Assembly: GCA_965227145.1 (NCBI GenBank)
Contig: OZ245730.1
Coordinates: 3,472,001 to 3,536,000 of the forward strand
Length of the DNA: 64,000 nt
From: JACKAQ01 sp965227145
Lineage (GTDB): Bacteria > Calditrichota > Calditrichia > RBG-13-44-9 > J075
Direction: 5' to 3'
Shown: positions 1 to 10,600 of the stretch, one piece after another
Position numbering within the stretch: the first letter of the stretch is position 1
Layout: every line of letters starts with the position of its first letter
The notes under the pieces: generated by a model
Told to the model about the DNA's origin: nothing
What the model saw: the letters and a program-made list of their open reading frames with translations, nothing else
Database searches by the model: none
Translations under genes and position numbers: made by a program

Positions 1-1833
1 GTTTTTTGGGGATTTTTGGCTGTTTCGATCAACAGTTTGCATTTGATTTTCCGGGCATTTTTCCACGATTTTCACCTGCCCTTTTTTGGACCCGACGGCA
101 TTTTTGGCGCTCCGTATATTTTTCTGCGCGATGCTTTCGAAGTTGTGGTGCTTTTTATGGTAGTGTTTTTGGTGTTTCGCCGGCTGGTGCTGCGTCCCCA
201 ACGGGTCACGCAATCGCTGGACGCATTGTTTATTTTATCAATGATTTTTACGCTGATGTTCACCGATTTTCTCATCAACGGATCGTTGGTTGCCGCCGGA
301 GAACCGACCGGTGAAGCGTTTTCTTTTATGGCAGCGTTCACCGCCAACCAATTAAATTCAATGAATTTATCGCCAAACGGATTGGCGATTTTACACAGCG
401 TTTCGTGGTGGTTGCACATGATTGTGCTGCTTTTTTTCCTCGCATATTTACCCATTTCCAAACATTTTCATGTGATCACCTCCGCGTTTAACGTCTATTT
501 CCGGAATCTGGAACCGAGCACTTTGCCGCACATGGATTTGGAAGCCGACGACATCGAGCGGTTTGGCGTTTCGCAAATCGAGCAGTTCGACTGGAAAGAT
601 ATTATGGACGTTTACACCTGCACAGAGTGCGGACGCTGCCAGGCAGCTTGCCCGGCGTACGCGACCGAAAAACCGCTCTCGCCAAAGGTGGTGAACGAAC
701 ACATGCGCGATCATTTGTATGAAAAAACGCCCTGGATTATTTCGATGGCCAGCCAGTTAAACGGCGGCAAAGGCGCAACGGAAGCGGCAGAATACGCCGG
801 TCCCGCACTCGTTGGCGAAGTGATCAAAGACGAAACGATTTGGTCCTGCACCACCTGCAAAGCTTGCGAAGAGGCGTGCCCGCTGTTCATCGATTTTATC
901 GACAGATTTGTGGAAATGCGTCGCCACATGGTTTTGGAAGAAAGCCGATTTCCTGCGGAATTAACGAGCATTTTCAAAAATCTGGAAAACAGCGGCAACC
1001 CGTGGGGAATGGCACCGGATGATCGCGAAGAATGGGCGGAAGGGCTGAACATGCCCACTATGCGCGATGCTGAAGGCGAAGTTGAATACCTCGTTTTTGT
1101 GGGCTGCGCCGGCGCGTTCGATCAAAAAGCGCAAAAAACGCTGCAATCAATGGTCAAGATTTTTAACTCCGCGGGTGTCAATTACGCGATTTTGGGGAAA
1201 GAAGAAACCTGCACCGGAGACCCGGCACGTCGGGTTGGCAACGAATATTTGTATCAAATGCTGGCTGCCCAAAATGTGGAAACGCTCAATGCCCACAGTT
1301 TCAAAAAAGTGGTTACCAGTTGCCCGCATTGTTTCAATACGCTGGCGAATGAATATCCGCAAATTGGTGGAAATTATGAAGTTATCCATCACACCGAGTT
1401 AATCAGCGAACTGATCAAACAGGGCAAATTACACCTGAGCAACAGCAACAACCAAACAATTACCTATCACGATTCCTGCTATTTGGGTCGCCACAACGGT
1501 GTTTACGATGCACCGCGCGAAATTCTCAGCGCAATTCCCGGCGTAAAGCTGGAAGAAATGCCGCGCTCCCGAAACAAAGGATTTTGCTGTGGCGCCGGCG
1601 GCGGCAGAATGTGGCTGGAAGAGGACAAACCGCGCGTCAACCAAAATCGGGTGGACGAAGCCGCAACGGAAACCAACGCAAAAATGATTGCATCGGCGTG
1701 CCCGTTCTGCTCCATCATGTTGCACGACGGCATCAACGAAACCAATCGCAGTGAGCAGCTGGATACAAAAGATATCGCCATTTTGGTTGCGGAATCGCTG
1801 GACGGAAACGGGTCGGCAAACGGAAAAAATTAA
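1..1833 (+). CDS. Membrane-anchored Fe-S oxidoreductase, HdrD/GlpC-like (5' end outside window)
   Basis: The reading frame is open at base 1, so the start lies upstream; the TTG at 16 is probably internal. The visible part begins with about 170 residues of hydrophobic helices resembling the NarI/HdrE-type cytochrome b membrane domain. A ferredoxin-like domain follows with two 4Fe-4S motifs, CTECGRCQAACPA (from base 619) and CTTCKACEEACPL (from base 847). Two cysteine-rich (CCG-type) domains close the protein: the first has CTGDPARR and CPHC, the second has a full CCGAGGG followed by CPFC. This is the plan of the fused membrane/Fe-S oxidoreductases related to heterodisulfide reductase D and often linked to electron-transfer flavoproteins. 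It probably passes electrons between a cytosolic donor and the quinone pool (inferred; no etf genes are in view). Its stop overlaps the stop of the convergent TPR gene by 4 bases. Confidence 0.85.
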   Translation, partial: VFWGFLAVSINSLHLIFRAFFHDFHLPFFGPDGIFGAPYIFLRDAFEVVVLFMVVFLVFRRLVLRPQRVTQSLDALFILSMIFTLMFTDFLINGSLVAAGEPTGEAFSFMAAFTANQLNSMNLSPNGLAILHSVSWWLHMIVLLFFLAYLPISKHFHVITSAFNVYFRNLEPSTLPHMDLEADDIERFGVSQIEQFDWKDIMDVYTCTECGRCQAACPAYATEKPLSPKVVNEHMRDHLYEKTPWIISMASQLNGGKGATEAAEYAGPALVGEVIKDETIWSCTTCKACEEACPLFIDFIDRFVEMRRHMVLEESRFPAELTSIFKNLENSGNPWGMAPDDREEWAEGLNMPTMRDAEGEVEYLVFVGCAGAFDQKAQKTLQSMVKIFNSAGVNYAILGKEETCTGDPARRVGNEYLYQMLAAQNVETLNAHSFKKVVTSCPHCFNTLANEYPQIGGNYEVIHHTELISELIKQGKLHLSNSNNQTITYHDSCYLGRHNGVYDAPREILSAIPGVKLEEMPRSRNKGFCCGAGGGRMWLEEDKPRVNQNRVDEAATETNAKMIASACPFCSIMLHDGINETNRSEQLDTKDIAILVAESLDGNGSANGKN

Positions 1834-4800
1834 TCCTGCCGGTTCACCCAACGGTCGGTGAGTTCTTGCAAAAAGGCTTTTGCATTTTTATTGCCGGTGA
1901 TATTTCGCATACGCAACAGCTTTTTGGTCACGCTTTTTACACCCGGCAATTTTTGTTCGATATGAATCTGGAGCGACAATTCAATCATCTGAATTGCCGC
2001 TTCACCTTGTTTTAAAGCCTGCAAAACGTTGGAAACATACAGCAAATCTTTCGCTACTTTTTCCTGATCACCCGCTTTTTGGTGTCCGCTGAGCGCCTTT
2101 TGGTAGGCTTCTCTCGCGGAATCGTATTTCTGTTTTTTGTAATACAATTTGCCGAGCGCCAGTTGGCAGTCGGCGATGCCAATGTTGTCACCTAATTTTT
2201 CATACAATTGAACAGCTTGCAGATAATATTTTTCAGCCTCATCCAACCGTTCCATTTCAGACAAAACATTGCCGGTTCCCACCAGCACTTTAGCCTGCCC
2301 CGCCTCATTTCCAACAGCTGAAAATCCATTTAATGCCGCGTTGTATTCCTCCAACGCCTCGGGATTATAGCCTCGCTGATAATTGATAAACGCCAGTTGG
2401 TGATGGCTCTCGGCTACCTTTTCCGGAATATTCAGATAAAAGTAAATCTCCAAAACGCGTTGATATTGCCGGCGCGCAGAGGACATATCCGCCTGCTGGA
2501 TATTGATTTGACCGAGCGTCTCCAGCGTTGCGGCTTCTTCTTTTCTGTCCACCATTTGCCGGAAAATGGATACGGCATTCTGGAAATTATTGATCGCGGT
2601 TTCAAAATTTTTGCGGCGGCAGTTGAGCCGGGCAATCGCGCGGAGCGTATGTGCCTCATTTTCCAAATCGTGATGGGTTCGGGAAAGGCTCAGCGACCGG
2701 CTGTAATTTTCCATCGCATGCTGAATTTCATCCTCTTTTGCATAAATATCCCCGATGCCTTTCAACGTGCGCCCCTGCCCCTGGCGGTCGTTTGCGGTGC
2801 GAAATAATTTTAGCGCGGCGTCGAAATGCGTTCTGGCTTCGCCAAGTTCATCGATTTCCAGAAATACATCGCCGATTGATTTGAATGTGCGTGCCTGCAA
2901 ACCCGGATTATTCACTTTTTGCGAACTTTCCAACGCCTGCTGGAAAATTTCCTGCGCAGCTTCCATTTGCTGCTGTTTCAAAAACAGATTGCCCTTTTCG
3001 ATGAACGATTCGGCACAGCCCAGATAATTTTCGGTTTCGCAGAAAATTTCAATCGCTTTATCAAAATATTGGATTGCCGCGTCGTACTGATGTTGCAGCA
3101 CAAAAATCTCGCCTTTGGCGTTGCAGGTTTGCGCTTCCACCTCGCGGTCTTTCATGATTTGGCTGAGGGACATGGCTTTGTCGTACATGCTTTGGGCACT
3201 GTCAAATTTTCTGATCGTGCGATACGCATCGCCCATCAAACGCAATGCCACAGCTTCGCGGGTTTTCAAATTATTTTTCTGGAAATACAAAACAGCTTTG
3301 TTGAATTGCCCGATGGCGCTGTCCACTTCCCGCATGCCCAAAAAGACCTGACCGAGCACCATCATAATATCCGCTTCGGCTTTTTGATCGTTGAGCATCC
3401 GGGAAACGCCAAACGCGCGATCCAGATGTTCTCTCGCAGATTCGTATTCTTTTCGCTGACGAAAAATTTCGCCCATCGCCAGCAGAATTTCCATTTCCAG
3501 AACGGTTTCGTCCAACGAACGGGATAGCGGCAACGCCCGCCCGTAATATTCCAGGCTGAGATCGCGCTCCTTTCGGGCTGTTGCATCGCCGAGTGCTTTG
3601 AGCGCGGCCGGCAATCCCGGACGAAATCCGGATTTGTGGAATAAATCCACCGCCGCCTGATAATTCGCCTGAGCGGTATCAAAATCCGATTGTGCCGTGT
3701 GCAGATCGCCGAGCGCCTTCATCACCCGCCCCTGACCGGGAATTTCCTCTGTTTTTCCCCAAATTTCCAACGCCGCGTTCAACCGGGATTCGGATTCATC
3801 AAAATGTTGCCGGAGCAGCTCCACTTCACCGATTTGCAGCAACGCTTCTGCCTCGCCCTGCCATTCTTCAGTATTCCGAAAACAGGTGAGCGACTGTTCG
3901 AAACTGGCGATGGCGTCATCAAATTTGCCGTCCGATTTGTGAATGTTGCCGATGCCGAGCCGCGTCTCCCCTTCCCCTTTTTCATCTTTCATAATTTTGA
4001 ACAGATTTACGGCGCGTTCGTACATGCTCAACGCCGCGTCCATCCGGCGAACGCTTTGGTAAGCATCGCCAATGGCTTTTATCGCCTCTGCTTCTTTGGC
4101 TTTGTTGTGCTGTTTTTGGAAAATGACGATCGCACTATTGAAATGTTCGATTGCCGCTTCGGGATCGCGTTGGGTTTGCCAGGCAACGCCCAACGCCATG
4201 TGAATATGCGCCTGTTCACCTTCATCGCCGATGCTTTTTGCCAGCACCAACGCCCGCTGATATTGCTCCACCGCAGAGGCAACTTCTTTGCGATAATTGT
4301 AGATTTCACCAATTCCGATGAGCACTTCCAGCAGATGTCGTATTTCGCCTAAACCGTTGAAAATACTGGACGCACGGCGATAATGTTTTAGCGCGTGATC
4401 GATATGATACTGACGTCGATTGGCGTTTCCCAACAGCTTCAGCACAATTGCTTCCTGCTGACGGTTTTTCAAAATCTGGTGCAGCTTCAGCGCTTTTTCG
4501 TAATGTTTAATAGCTTTTTCCCAACGTCCGTAAAACGCGTTCACAATGCCCAGCGATTGCTGGGTTTGCGCCTCACCCGATAAATCTTTCATTTCCATGA
4601 AAATTTTTTGGGCGCGCAAATAAAAATCCGTCGCTTCCGAATATTGCTTTTCAGCGAACTTGATATCGCCGATATCTTTCAGCGCCCACGCCATTCCCAA
4701 CGGGTGGTGATACGATTCGTAAATGCCCAACACCTGTTCATAAATAACCTCAGCCTGATCAAAATCTTTTTTGGCGTACAGAATGTTGCCGCCTTTGTGA

Positions 4801-5723
4801 AGGGTTTCCACCGTTCCCAAATGATCGCCTTCGATGTGGAAATTTTTCATTGCCGCATCGAAACAGCGGATCGCGTCATCATAATTGCCCTGCAGGTAAC
4901 TGACTTCGCCCTTAACTTTGAGGATGATTGCTTCCGTGCTGAGGTCGTCATTTTTTTGGAGGGCGTCGAGCGCTTTTTTCAACTGATCCTGCGCTTTATC
5001 ATATTGGCGAGATTTGCGATACAGATCCGCCAATTCGCCCAACGCCAGCGCTTCGCCGCTGGAATTGTGCATCGAATGATACAAACCGGCAGCTTTGGTG
5101 AAAAAATCTTCGGCAGATGTGTATTTCTGGATATCCGAATATGCGGAGGCAATTGCCCGGAGCGCTTCTGCCTCGCCCAATCTGTCTTTCATGGATTTAT
5201 ACAGCGCCATCGCCCAGTTGTAATGCTCCAGCGCTGATTCCACTTCTTTTACCGTCAAAAACGCATCGCCGAGCATTAGCAGCAAGCGGGCTTCTTCGCT
5301 GCGCATATCCATATTCCGGTTCAGCGAAAGCGCCTTTTTCAGACTGAGTTGGCAATCGGCAATTTGCAATTGGGTGTAATGAAATTTTCCCGCAACGGTT
5401 TCCAGCAATGCCAGCACATTTTTATCGGAGTCCGGTAAAAATCGCCGGGCGATATGAAGCAATTGGTGAACATAGCCGGGTTTCCACTTTTTCAGCCGTT
5501 GCTGCAAATGATGTTTCCACGAGTAATATGCCGCGGAAGACAAATTGGTAATAAAATCGCTCCAGTAAATCTTCCTGATCCAATAAAATAGTCGCGTTTT
5601 CTTCCGGGTAAAAATACACCTGAATTGCCCGGTAGAGCGATTGCGCATGTTCGCGATTTTCCTGATACGAAAGGTTGTGGATAAATTTGCGGATGATTTC
5701 GTGGGTTTGATATTTATCGCCAT
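1830..5723 (-). CDS. Giant TPR array, C-terminal part of a frameshifted ATPase-TPR protein
   Basis: After a poorly structured N-terminus (about 60 residues), the protein consists of roughly 28 consecutive TPR units with a strict 40-residue period. Units read like GEAEAL..IG..Y....FD.A...Y..AL.... with the typical Gly/Ala and Tyr/Phe positions, close to the kinesin-light-chain (TPR_12) type. TPR solenoids bind proteins or peptides. The first ~170 bases of this frame overlap the upstream ATPase gene in another phase and look like noise. Removing one T from the TTTT run at 5553-5556 (minus-strand reading) joins the two frames into one smooth protein of about 1,672 residues. The total span, 5,020 bases, is one base more than a multiple of three, which agrees. 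The functional unit is therefore probably one STAND-like protein: NTPase first, TPR sensor second. I see no effector domain. Confidence 0.85.
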   Translation of the reverse strand: MAINIKPTKSSANLSTTFRIRKIANMRNRSTGQFRCIFTRKKTRLFYWIRKIYWSDFITNLSSAAYYSWKHHLQQRLKKWKPGYVHQLLHIARRFLPDSDKNVLALLETVAGKFHYTQLQIADCQLSLKKALSLNRNMDMRSEEARLLLMLGDAFLTVKEVESALEHYNWAMALYKSMKDRLGEAEALRAIASAYSDIQKYTSAEDFFTKAAGLYHSMHNSSGEALALGELADLYRKSRQYDKAQDQLKKALDALQKNDDLSTEAIILKVKGEVSYLQGNYDDAIRCFDAAMKNFHIEGDHLGTVETLHKGGNILYAKKDFDQAEVIYEQVLGIYESYHHPLGMAWALKDIGDIKFAEKQYSEATDFYLRAQKIFMEMKDLSGEAQTQQSLGIVNAFYGRWEKAIKHYEKALKLHQILKNRQQEAIVLKLLGNANRRQYHIDHALKHYRRASSIFNGLGEIRHLLEVLIGIGEIYNYRKEVASAVEQYQRALVLAKSIGDEGEQAHIHMALGVAWQTQRDPEAAIEHFNSAIVIFQKQHNKAKEAEAIKAIGDAYQSVRRMDAALSMYERAVNLFKIMKDEKGEGETRLGIGNIHKSDGKFDDAIASFEQSLTCFRNTEEWQGEAEALLQIGEVELLRQHFDESESRLNAALEIWGKTEEIPGQGRVMKALGDLHTAQSDFDTAQANYQAAVDLFHKSGFRPGLPAALKALGDATARKERDLSLEYYGRALPLSRSLDETVLEMEILLAMGEIFRQRKEYESAREHLDRAFGVSRMLNDQKAEADIMMVLGQVFLGMREVDSAIGQFNKAVLYFQKNNLKTREAVALRLMGDAYRTIRKFDSAQSMYDKAMSLSQIMKDREVEAQTCNAKGEIFVLQHQYDAAIQYFDKAIEIFCETENYLGCAESFIEKGNLFLKQQQMEAAQEIFQQALESSQKVNNPGLQARTFKSIGDVFLEIDELGEARTHFDAALKLFRTANDRQGQGRTLKGIGDIYAKEDEIQHAMENYSRSLSLSRTHHDLENEAHTLRAIARLNCRRKNFETAINNFQNAVSIFRQMVDRKEEAATLETLGQINIQQADMSSARRQYQRVLEIYFYLNIPEKVAESHHQLAFINYQRGYNPEALEEYNAALNGFSAVGNEAGQAKVLVGTGNVLSEMERLDEAEKYYLQAVQLYEKLGDNIGIADCQLALGKLYYKKQKYDSAREAYQKALSGHQKAGDQEKVAKDLLYVSNVLQALKQGEAAIQMIELSLQIHIEQKLPGVKSVTKKLLRMRNITGNKNAKAFLQELTDRWVNRQD

Positions 5724-6849
5724 CTGAGCCGATCACCGCCGTACCGATGATTTCATTGAGCATGGATTCTTCCACCGGCGATTCCAGAATCGCAAAAACC
5801 TTGTTCAGCATTTGCAAATCAAATCTGCGAAATAAACTGACGTTTTTTGCAACAACCTGATGGCTTTCGGGCAACCGTTCGAAAAACAATCCGCAAACCC
5901 ATTGCCCAGGTTTTACATCCTGATTTACAGCCGTTTCGATCTCTTCAATTTCAACCGCTTTTTGTTTGACGAGGTCGATGAGCATGTTCATAAATAGCGG
6001 ATGGCCGCGGGTTAATTTATACACCCACGATGCCATTTCGCGATCGGGCAACCCGGCATTTTGAAACATCTCCAACGTTTCTGGACCGGAAAACATCCCG
6101 ATATTGTATTCGATAAAATTGAATCCCACAGGAAAACGCGGCCGCTGTGCGCTCGACAACACCACCCGAAGTTTTGGACAGCAGCCGGAAATATCCGCCA
6201 AAAACGTGTCCCAAAACCATTTCTGAAATTCGATACCGGTGTGTTTGGCCATCTGCTCAAAATCATCGATGATGATAACCGCTTTTTGCTCCGGTGAAAC
6301 GCGCGACTTGATTTCGGATTGGATCGACTCAATCGCTTTGCTGAATGCGAACCGCATCAGATTCGCAGAAACGCGCCAGCCCGGATTCGCTAACCGGCGA
6401 AGATTCTCACTTTGCAACCCTTTGCGGATGCCTGTTCCCAACGATGCGTAAGCATTTTTGAGCTGATTGCGAATCGGTTCCAGAACCGCATCCGTAACGG
6501 GATTTTCACTATTGGCTGTCAGTCCTTTAGCGATGTGCTCCGCCATTTTAACCGGATCGACAATTTGCGGCGTCGATTCCAAACTGAGGTAAACATACGG
6601 AATTTTATCTGATTCCAGAATCTGATCGATAATCTGGTAAATCAGGGTTGTTTTTCCGCAACCACTGATGCCGTTGACATACCAAACCCAGTTTTGGCTG
6701 CCGTTTAAAAAATTTTGAAAATTCTGTAAATGATTTTCGCGGGTAACAGGTGCAATATTATAATTTACAAACAATCCTTTTATATTCAGCGCTTTTTCCA
6801 TTTTGTCGCTTTTCCGGGAATCCTGTGATTCCGCAAACGAATAAAACAT
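5422..6849 (-). CDS. STAND-like P-loop ATPase, N-terminal part of a frameshifted ATPase-TPR protein
   Basis: A 475-residue frame with a P-loop GISGCGKTT near residue 60 and a Walker B strand VIIIDDFEQ near residue 195. It also has an SSAQRPR segment (sensor-1-like) and a GHPLFMN segment typical of the helical part of STAND/ORC-type AAA ATPases. A winged-helix-like region follows (HEIIRKFIHNL). The last ~45 residues after LLERFYYQF do not look like the family and come from reading past a frameshift; the natural continuation lies in the next phase, in the TPR frame. STAND ATPases act as ligand-triggered switches in signalling, transcription control and some phage-defence (Avs) systems. Which applies here cannot be read from the sequence. 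No N-terminal effector domain precedes the P-loop: only about 20 residues come before the conserved part. Confidence 0.8.
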   Translation of the reverse strand: MFYSFAESQDSRKSDKMEKALNIKGLFVNYNIAPVTRENHLQNFQNFLNGSQNWVWYVNGISGCGKTTLIYQIIDQILESDKIPYVYLSLESTPQIVDPVKMAEHIAKGLTANSENPVTDAVLEPIRNQLKNAYASLGTGIRKGLQSENLRRLANPGWRVSANLMRFAFSKAIESIQSEIKSRVSPEQKAVIIIDDFEQMAKHTGIEFQKWFWDTFLADISGCCPKLRVVLSSAQRPRFPVGFNFIEYNIGMFSGPETLEMFQNAGLPDREMASWVYKLTRGHPLFMNMLIDLVKQKAVEIEEIETAVNQDVKPGQWVCGLFFERLPESHQVVAKNVSLFRRFDLQMLNKVFAILESPVEESMLNEIIGTAVIGSDGDKYQTHEIIRKFIHNLSYQENREHAQSLYRAIQVYFYPEENATILLDQEDLLERFYYQFVFRGILLVETSFAATAEKVETRLCSPIASYRPAIFTGLR

Positions 6850-6994
6850 ACTGTTTTTATTAGACTTACCGAAAAGTTGAAATTTCCGAACTTTCCTTAC
6901 TCAAATAACGACAAAATTCACTGAAAAATGAGCTTAAATTCATGCTCGCAATAACCTGCAACCTGCGACGGTACGGCAAATTTGACCGGATTTA

Positions 6995-7381
6995 TTACAA
7001 GCTCTCGATCACCTTTTTGAGCAGCGCCTGAACCGCGATTGCCACATCGCCGAGCGACGGATTTTCGATTGCCTGCATCGATGCAATCGGGTCGATTGCG
7101 GAAACCTCGACGGTTTTATCCGGCATTTCTTTCACGATGACGTTGCACGGCAGCATCAGCCCGATGTTACTTTCCGATTGCAACGCTTTGTGGGCAAATG
7201 TTGGGTTACATGCGCCGAGAATCCGGTATTTAGGATAATCGACATCCAGCTTTATCTTCAGCGTTGCCTGAATATCAATTTCTGTCAACACGCCAAAGCC
7301 GTTTTCTTTCAGCGCATCAACAGTTCGTTCAAAGGCTTTTTCAAAGGTTGTGTCCAGTTTTTTGGAAAAAAAATAGCTCAT
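6995..7381 (-). CDS. DUF302 family protein
   Basis: A 128-residue soluble protein of the DUF302 (TT1751-like) family, recognised by the segment from SNIGLMLPCNVIVKE to VSAIDPIASM, which includes the conserved LPCN and the DP..M signature. The family's biochemical role is not known. An ATG 21 bases upstream (7402) is in frame, but the ATG at 7381 is preceded by AAAGGAG with a 9-base spacer, so I chose 7381. It lies 145 bases upstream of the ATPase-TPR gene on the same strand and is divergent from the M36 peptidase gene. A functional link to either is not evident. Confidence 0.88.
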   Translation of the reverse strand: MSYFFSKKLDTTFEKAFERTVDALKENGFGVLTEIDIQATLKIKLDVDYPKYRILGACNPTFAHKALQSESNIGLMLPCNVIVKEMPDKTVEVSAIDPIASMQAIENPSLGDVAIAVQALLKKVIESL

Positions 7382-7693
7382 TTTTTGCGGCTCCTTTTTC
7401 ATGTTTTTTTGGTTGTGCCTGTAAATTTTCCCGTCAATCCCATAAATTCATGCTAATTTTGATGTGGACAATTCAACACAGTTACATATAAATATATAAA
7501 TATTAACCCATGCCAAAGCTGCGGTAATTTCTTTCAGAAATCACCAAAAACGCATTTGTTTATTATGCGATTCTGGTTTACCTTTTGGACTGAAATTTTG
7601 GATACCGCATTCTCAAAACGACATACAATTACCGAAACAACTGTTTCAAAAGCCCAATATGGAAATGTTTATTCATACTGAAAGGAGATCTGA
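7382..7693. promoter_or_regulatory. Divergent intergenic region between DUF302 gene and M36 peptidase gene
   Basis: About 310 bases without a gene. It must hold the control regions of two divergent genes. An AT-rich tract lies at about 7479-7508. A short perfect palindrome, GAAACA-AC-TGTTTC, lies at 7634-7647, about 45 bases upstream of the peptidase start, and could be a regulator site. AAAGGAG just before 7694 is the ribosome binding site. No clear -35/-10 pair is visible. Confidence 0.4.
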
Positions 7694-10600
7694 ATGACCG
7701 GACGCATGTTACGATTGCCGGTAATTTTTCTGGCGCTCTGTATTTGGTCGTTGGCGCTTTTTGCCAAAAAACCGGAGCAGAATTTACAGCTCGAAAAATT
7801 GGAGAACGAAATAGAAGAAACTATCCGCTATGCGGATATGCGGGTGAGCAAAATCACCGGTGCGCCGGTTGCGCTGTATCGGGTGAATTACCCGGTAAAA
7901 GCTGCATCGCCGGAAGTGATGGCGCGGCAGTATTTGCAGGAAAACGCAGTATTACTTCACATGAACGAAAATCTGGCTAATCTCTCCCACACCCGTACCA
8001 TCGAAACGCCCGGCGGGTTGCACGTCCGTTTTCGGCAAACGGTTGGCGGATTTCCGGTTTACAACAGCGATATTGTTGTAACGCTAAACCGATCGGAAAC
8101 CGTCACTTTTGTGATGAGCGACTACAAACCGCTCGCCAAACTGGATAACACCGTACCGGCTATCAGCATCGCAGAGGCGACGCGATCGGCAAAAGCATAT
8201 CTGAATATTCAGGGGCAAATTCAGTTTGAAAAAGCGGAAACAGTGGTGTATCACAACGCCGGCAAAACGCGGCTGGCGCATAAAATCGTTATCGTTCCGG
8301 CGGAAGATTTGTTCGGCGATTGGGAATTGCTGGTCGATGCCCATTCCGGCGATATTTTCCGGGTGGAAGATAAAGCGGTGTACGGCGGACCCACAGAAAA
8401 TGTCACCGGCTCCGGCTGGGTTTTCGATCCCGATCCGCTGACGCATGCGACAGTCAATTACAGCGGACAATTTGTAGATAACAACGATGCCAACAGCGAT
8501 TCGCTGACTGCCCACACCGTTCAGCGCGATTTGCTGGACATCGAATTCGACGGCACCAATTACCACCTTCGCGGGCCATACGCCCAAATCGTGGATTCGG
8601 AATCGCCGTTTAACGGATTATTTTCGCAGACGACCAACCAATGGCATAATTTGCGAAACGCATCCGCTTTCGAAGCGGCGAACGTGTATTATCACCTCGA
8701 TGCCTCGATGCGTTACATCAACGAAGAGCTGGGTTTCAACCTGATGCCTTATCAATATTCCGGCGGCGTAAAAGGCGATCCGCACGGATTGGGCGGTTCG
8801 GACAACTCGCATTATATCACCAGCACCGGGCAACTGGCCTGGGGCGAAGGCGGCGTGGATGACTCCGAAGACGCCGATGTGATTTTGCACGAACTGGGTC
8901 ACGGATTGCACGACTGGCTCACAAACGGCGGATTATCGCAAGTTAACGGACTCAGTGAAGGTTGTGGCGATTATTGGGCAAATTCATACAATCGCAGCAA
9001 AAATTTCTGGACACCGTCGGACCCGCAATATTGGTGGGTGTTCCAATGGGACGGACACAACCCGTTTTGGGGCGGAAGGGTAACGAATTATACCGCCAGC
9101 TATCCCGGCGGGTTGGTTGGGCAAGTGCACACCGACGGGCAGATGTGGGCATCCACACTGATGCAGATTTGGGATGACATCGGTCGTTTTGCCACAGATT
9201 CCAACTTTCTGGAAGCATTGGCAATGACCAACGGCTCAACCAATCAGCAGGATGCCGCGCAGGCGTTTATTCAGGCGGATATCAACCGGTTTGGCGGTGC
9301 GAACCTCGCATCGATCATCACCCATTTTACCAATCGCGGATATAACATCACCGTTCCGGTGCCGCAAATTACCCACTCACCGCTGACCGATACGGAAGAC
9401 CTGACCGGTCCGTATCCGGTTACCGGAAGCATTACCGCAGCGAATGTGCTCACCAGCGTTCAGCTGATTTACGGCACAAACGGCAGTTTCACCGATACGC
9501 TGGATATGAACGCCGTTGGCTCAACTTACACCGCGAATATTCCCGGAACCGGATCGCTGGCAACCTATCAATATTACATTCGCGCCATTGATGCGTTGAA
9601 TCTGGCGTCCACCAACCCCGCAAATGCGCCGGCAAATTTCCACTCGTTTTCGACGGGAAGCGATGTGCTGGCACCGGAAATCAATCACAATCCGTTGGGC
9701 AATCAGGCGTTGCTGGCGTGGCCGGCAACGGTTTCCGCAACGGTTACGGACAATCTGGGCATCGCCAGCGTGACGGTGGAATATGTCGTTAACGGCGGCG
9801 CGATGAGCGGCTCGTTTGCGCTCGCAGATGCGGGTGGCGATCTGTTCAGCGCTGCATTTGATATTCCTGCCGGCAGCCTGAATTTCGGCGATATGGTGGA
9901 ATATCGCATCTCCGCTACGGATGCATCCAACCAGAGCAACCAATCGAGCGATCCGGCGAGCGGTTATCACAGCTTCGAAATTACCGATGTGCTCGGTCTG
10001 GTTCTGATTATCGATGACGATCCCGCATCTGCAAAGCTGGAAAACATCAGCGAAAAAGGCACATCCATTCGTGATCTGACCAAACATCCGTTCGGCGTTA
10101 CCGCCAACAATATGGAAGGCTATCTTGCGACAATGGGTTATTTGGTTTCGGTGGAAACACCGGCAACCACAGATCCGGCAACCTGGGGAAATTACAATCT
10201 GATTATTTCGTCCAGCGGAATCAATGAATCGCCGATAGCCAGCGCAACCTATCGCACGGCGCTGGAAAACTGGGTGAGCGATCCTGCAAACAAACTGCTT
10301 ATCGAGGGCGGCGAAGTGGGTTACGATGCAGCTCAATCGCCGGGCTATTCGTCATTTGCGGCAAATGTGCTGCACACCGCCGATTGGGACGCGGATGACG
10401 CCGGAACGCTCAATCGCGATCCCGCGCAGAACAATCACCCGATGGTCACCAATCCCAACACTATTCCGGCGGCGATTGCCATCAATTACACCGCATGGGG
10501 CAGCCAGGATGCGGTGGATGCGGTCGGTGGTGCGTACATGCTATACGAAACATCCGGCAGCGCAGACAACGTGGGCATCTCCATTTTTGATGACAACGCC

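Noticed and set aside
2919..3527. Open frames antisense to the TPR array, including 3690-4352 and 4608-5237
   Set aside because: The repetitive forward gene creates long stop-free stretches on the other strand; the products are Phe/His/Arg-rich and unlike proteins.
5422..5723. Truly overlapping coding in two phases between the ATPase and TPR genes
   Set aside because: Both overlapping ends lack family character, and one deleted base restores a single natural frame, so a frameshift is simpler.
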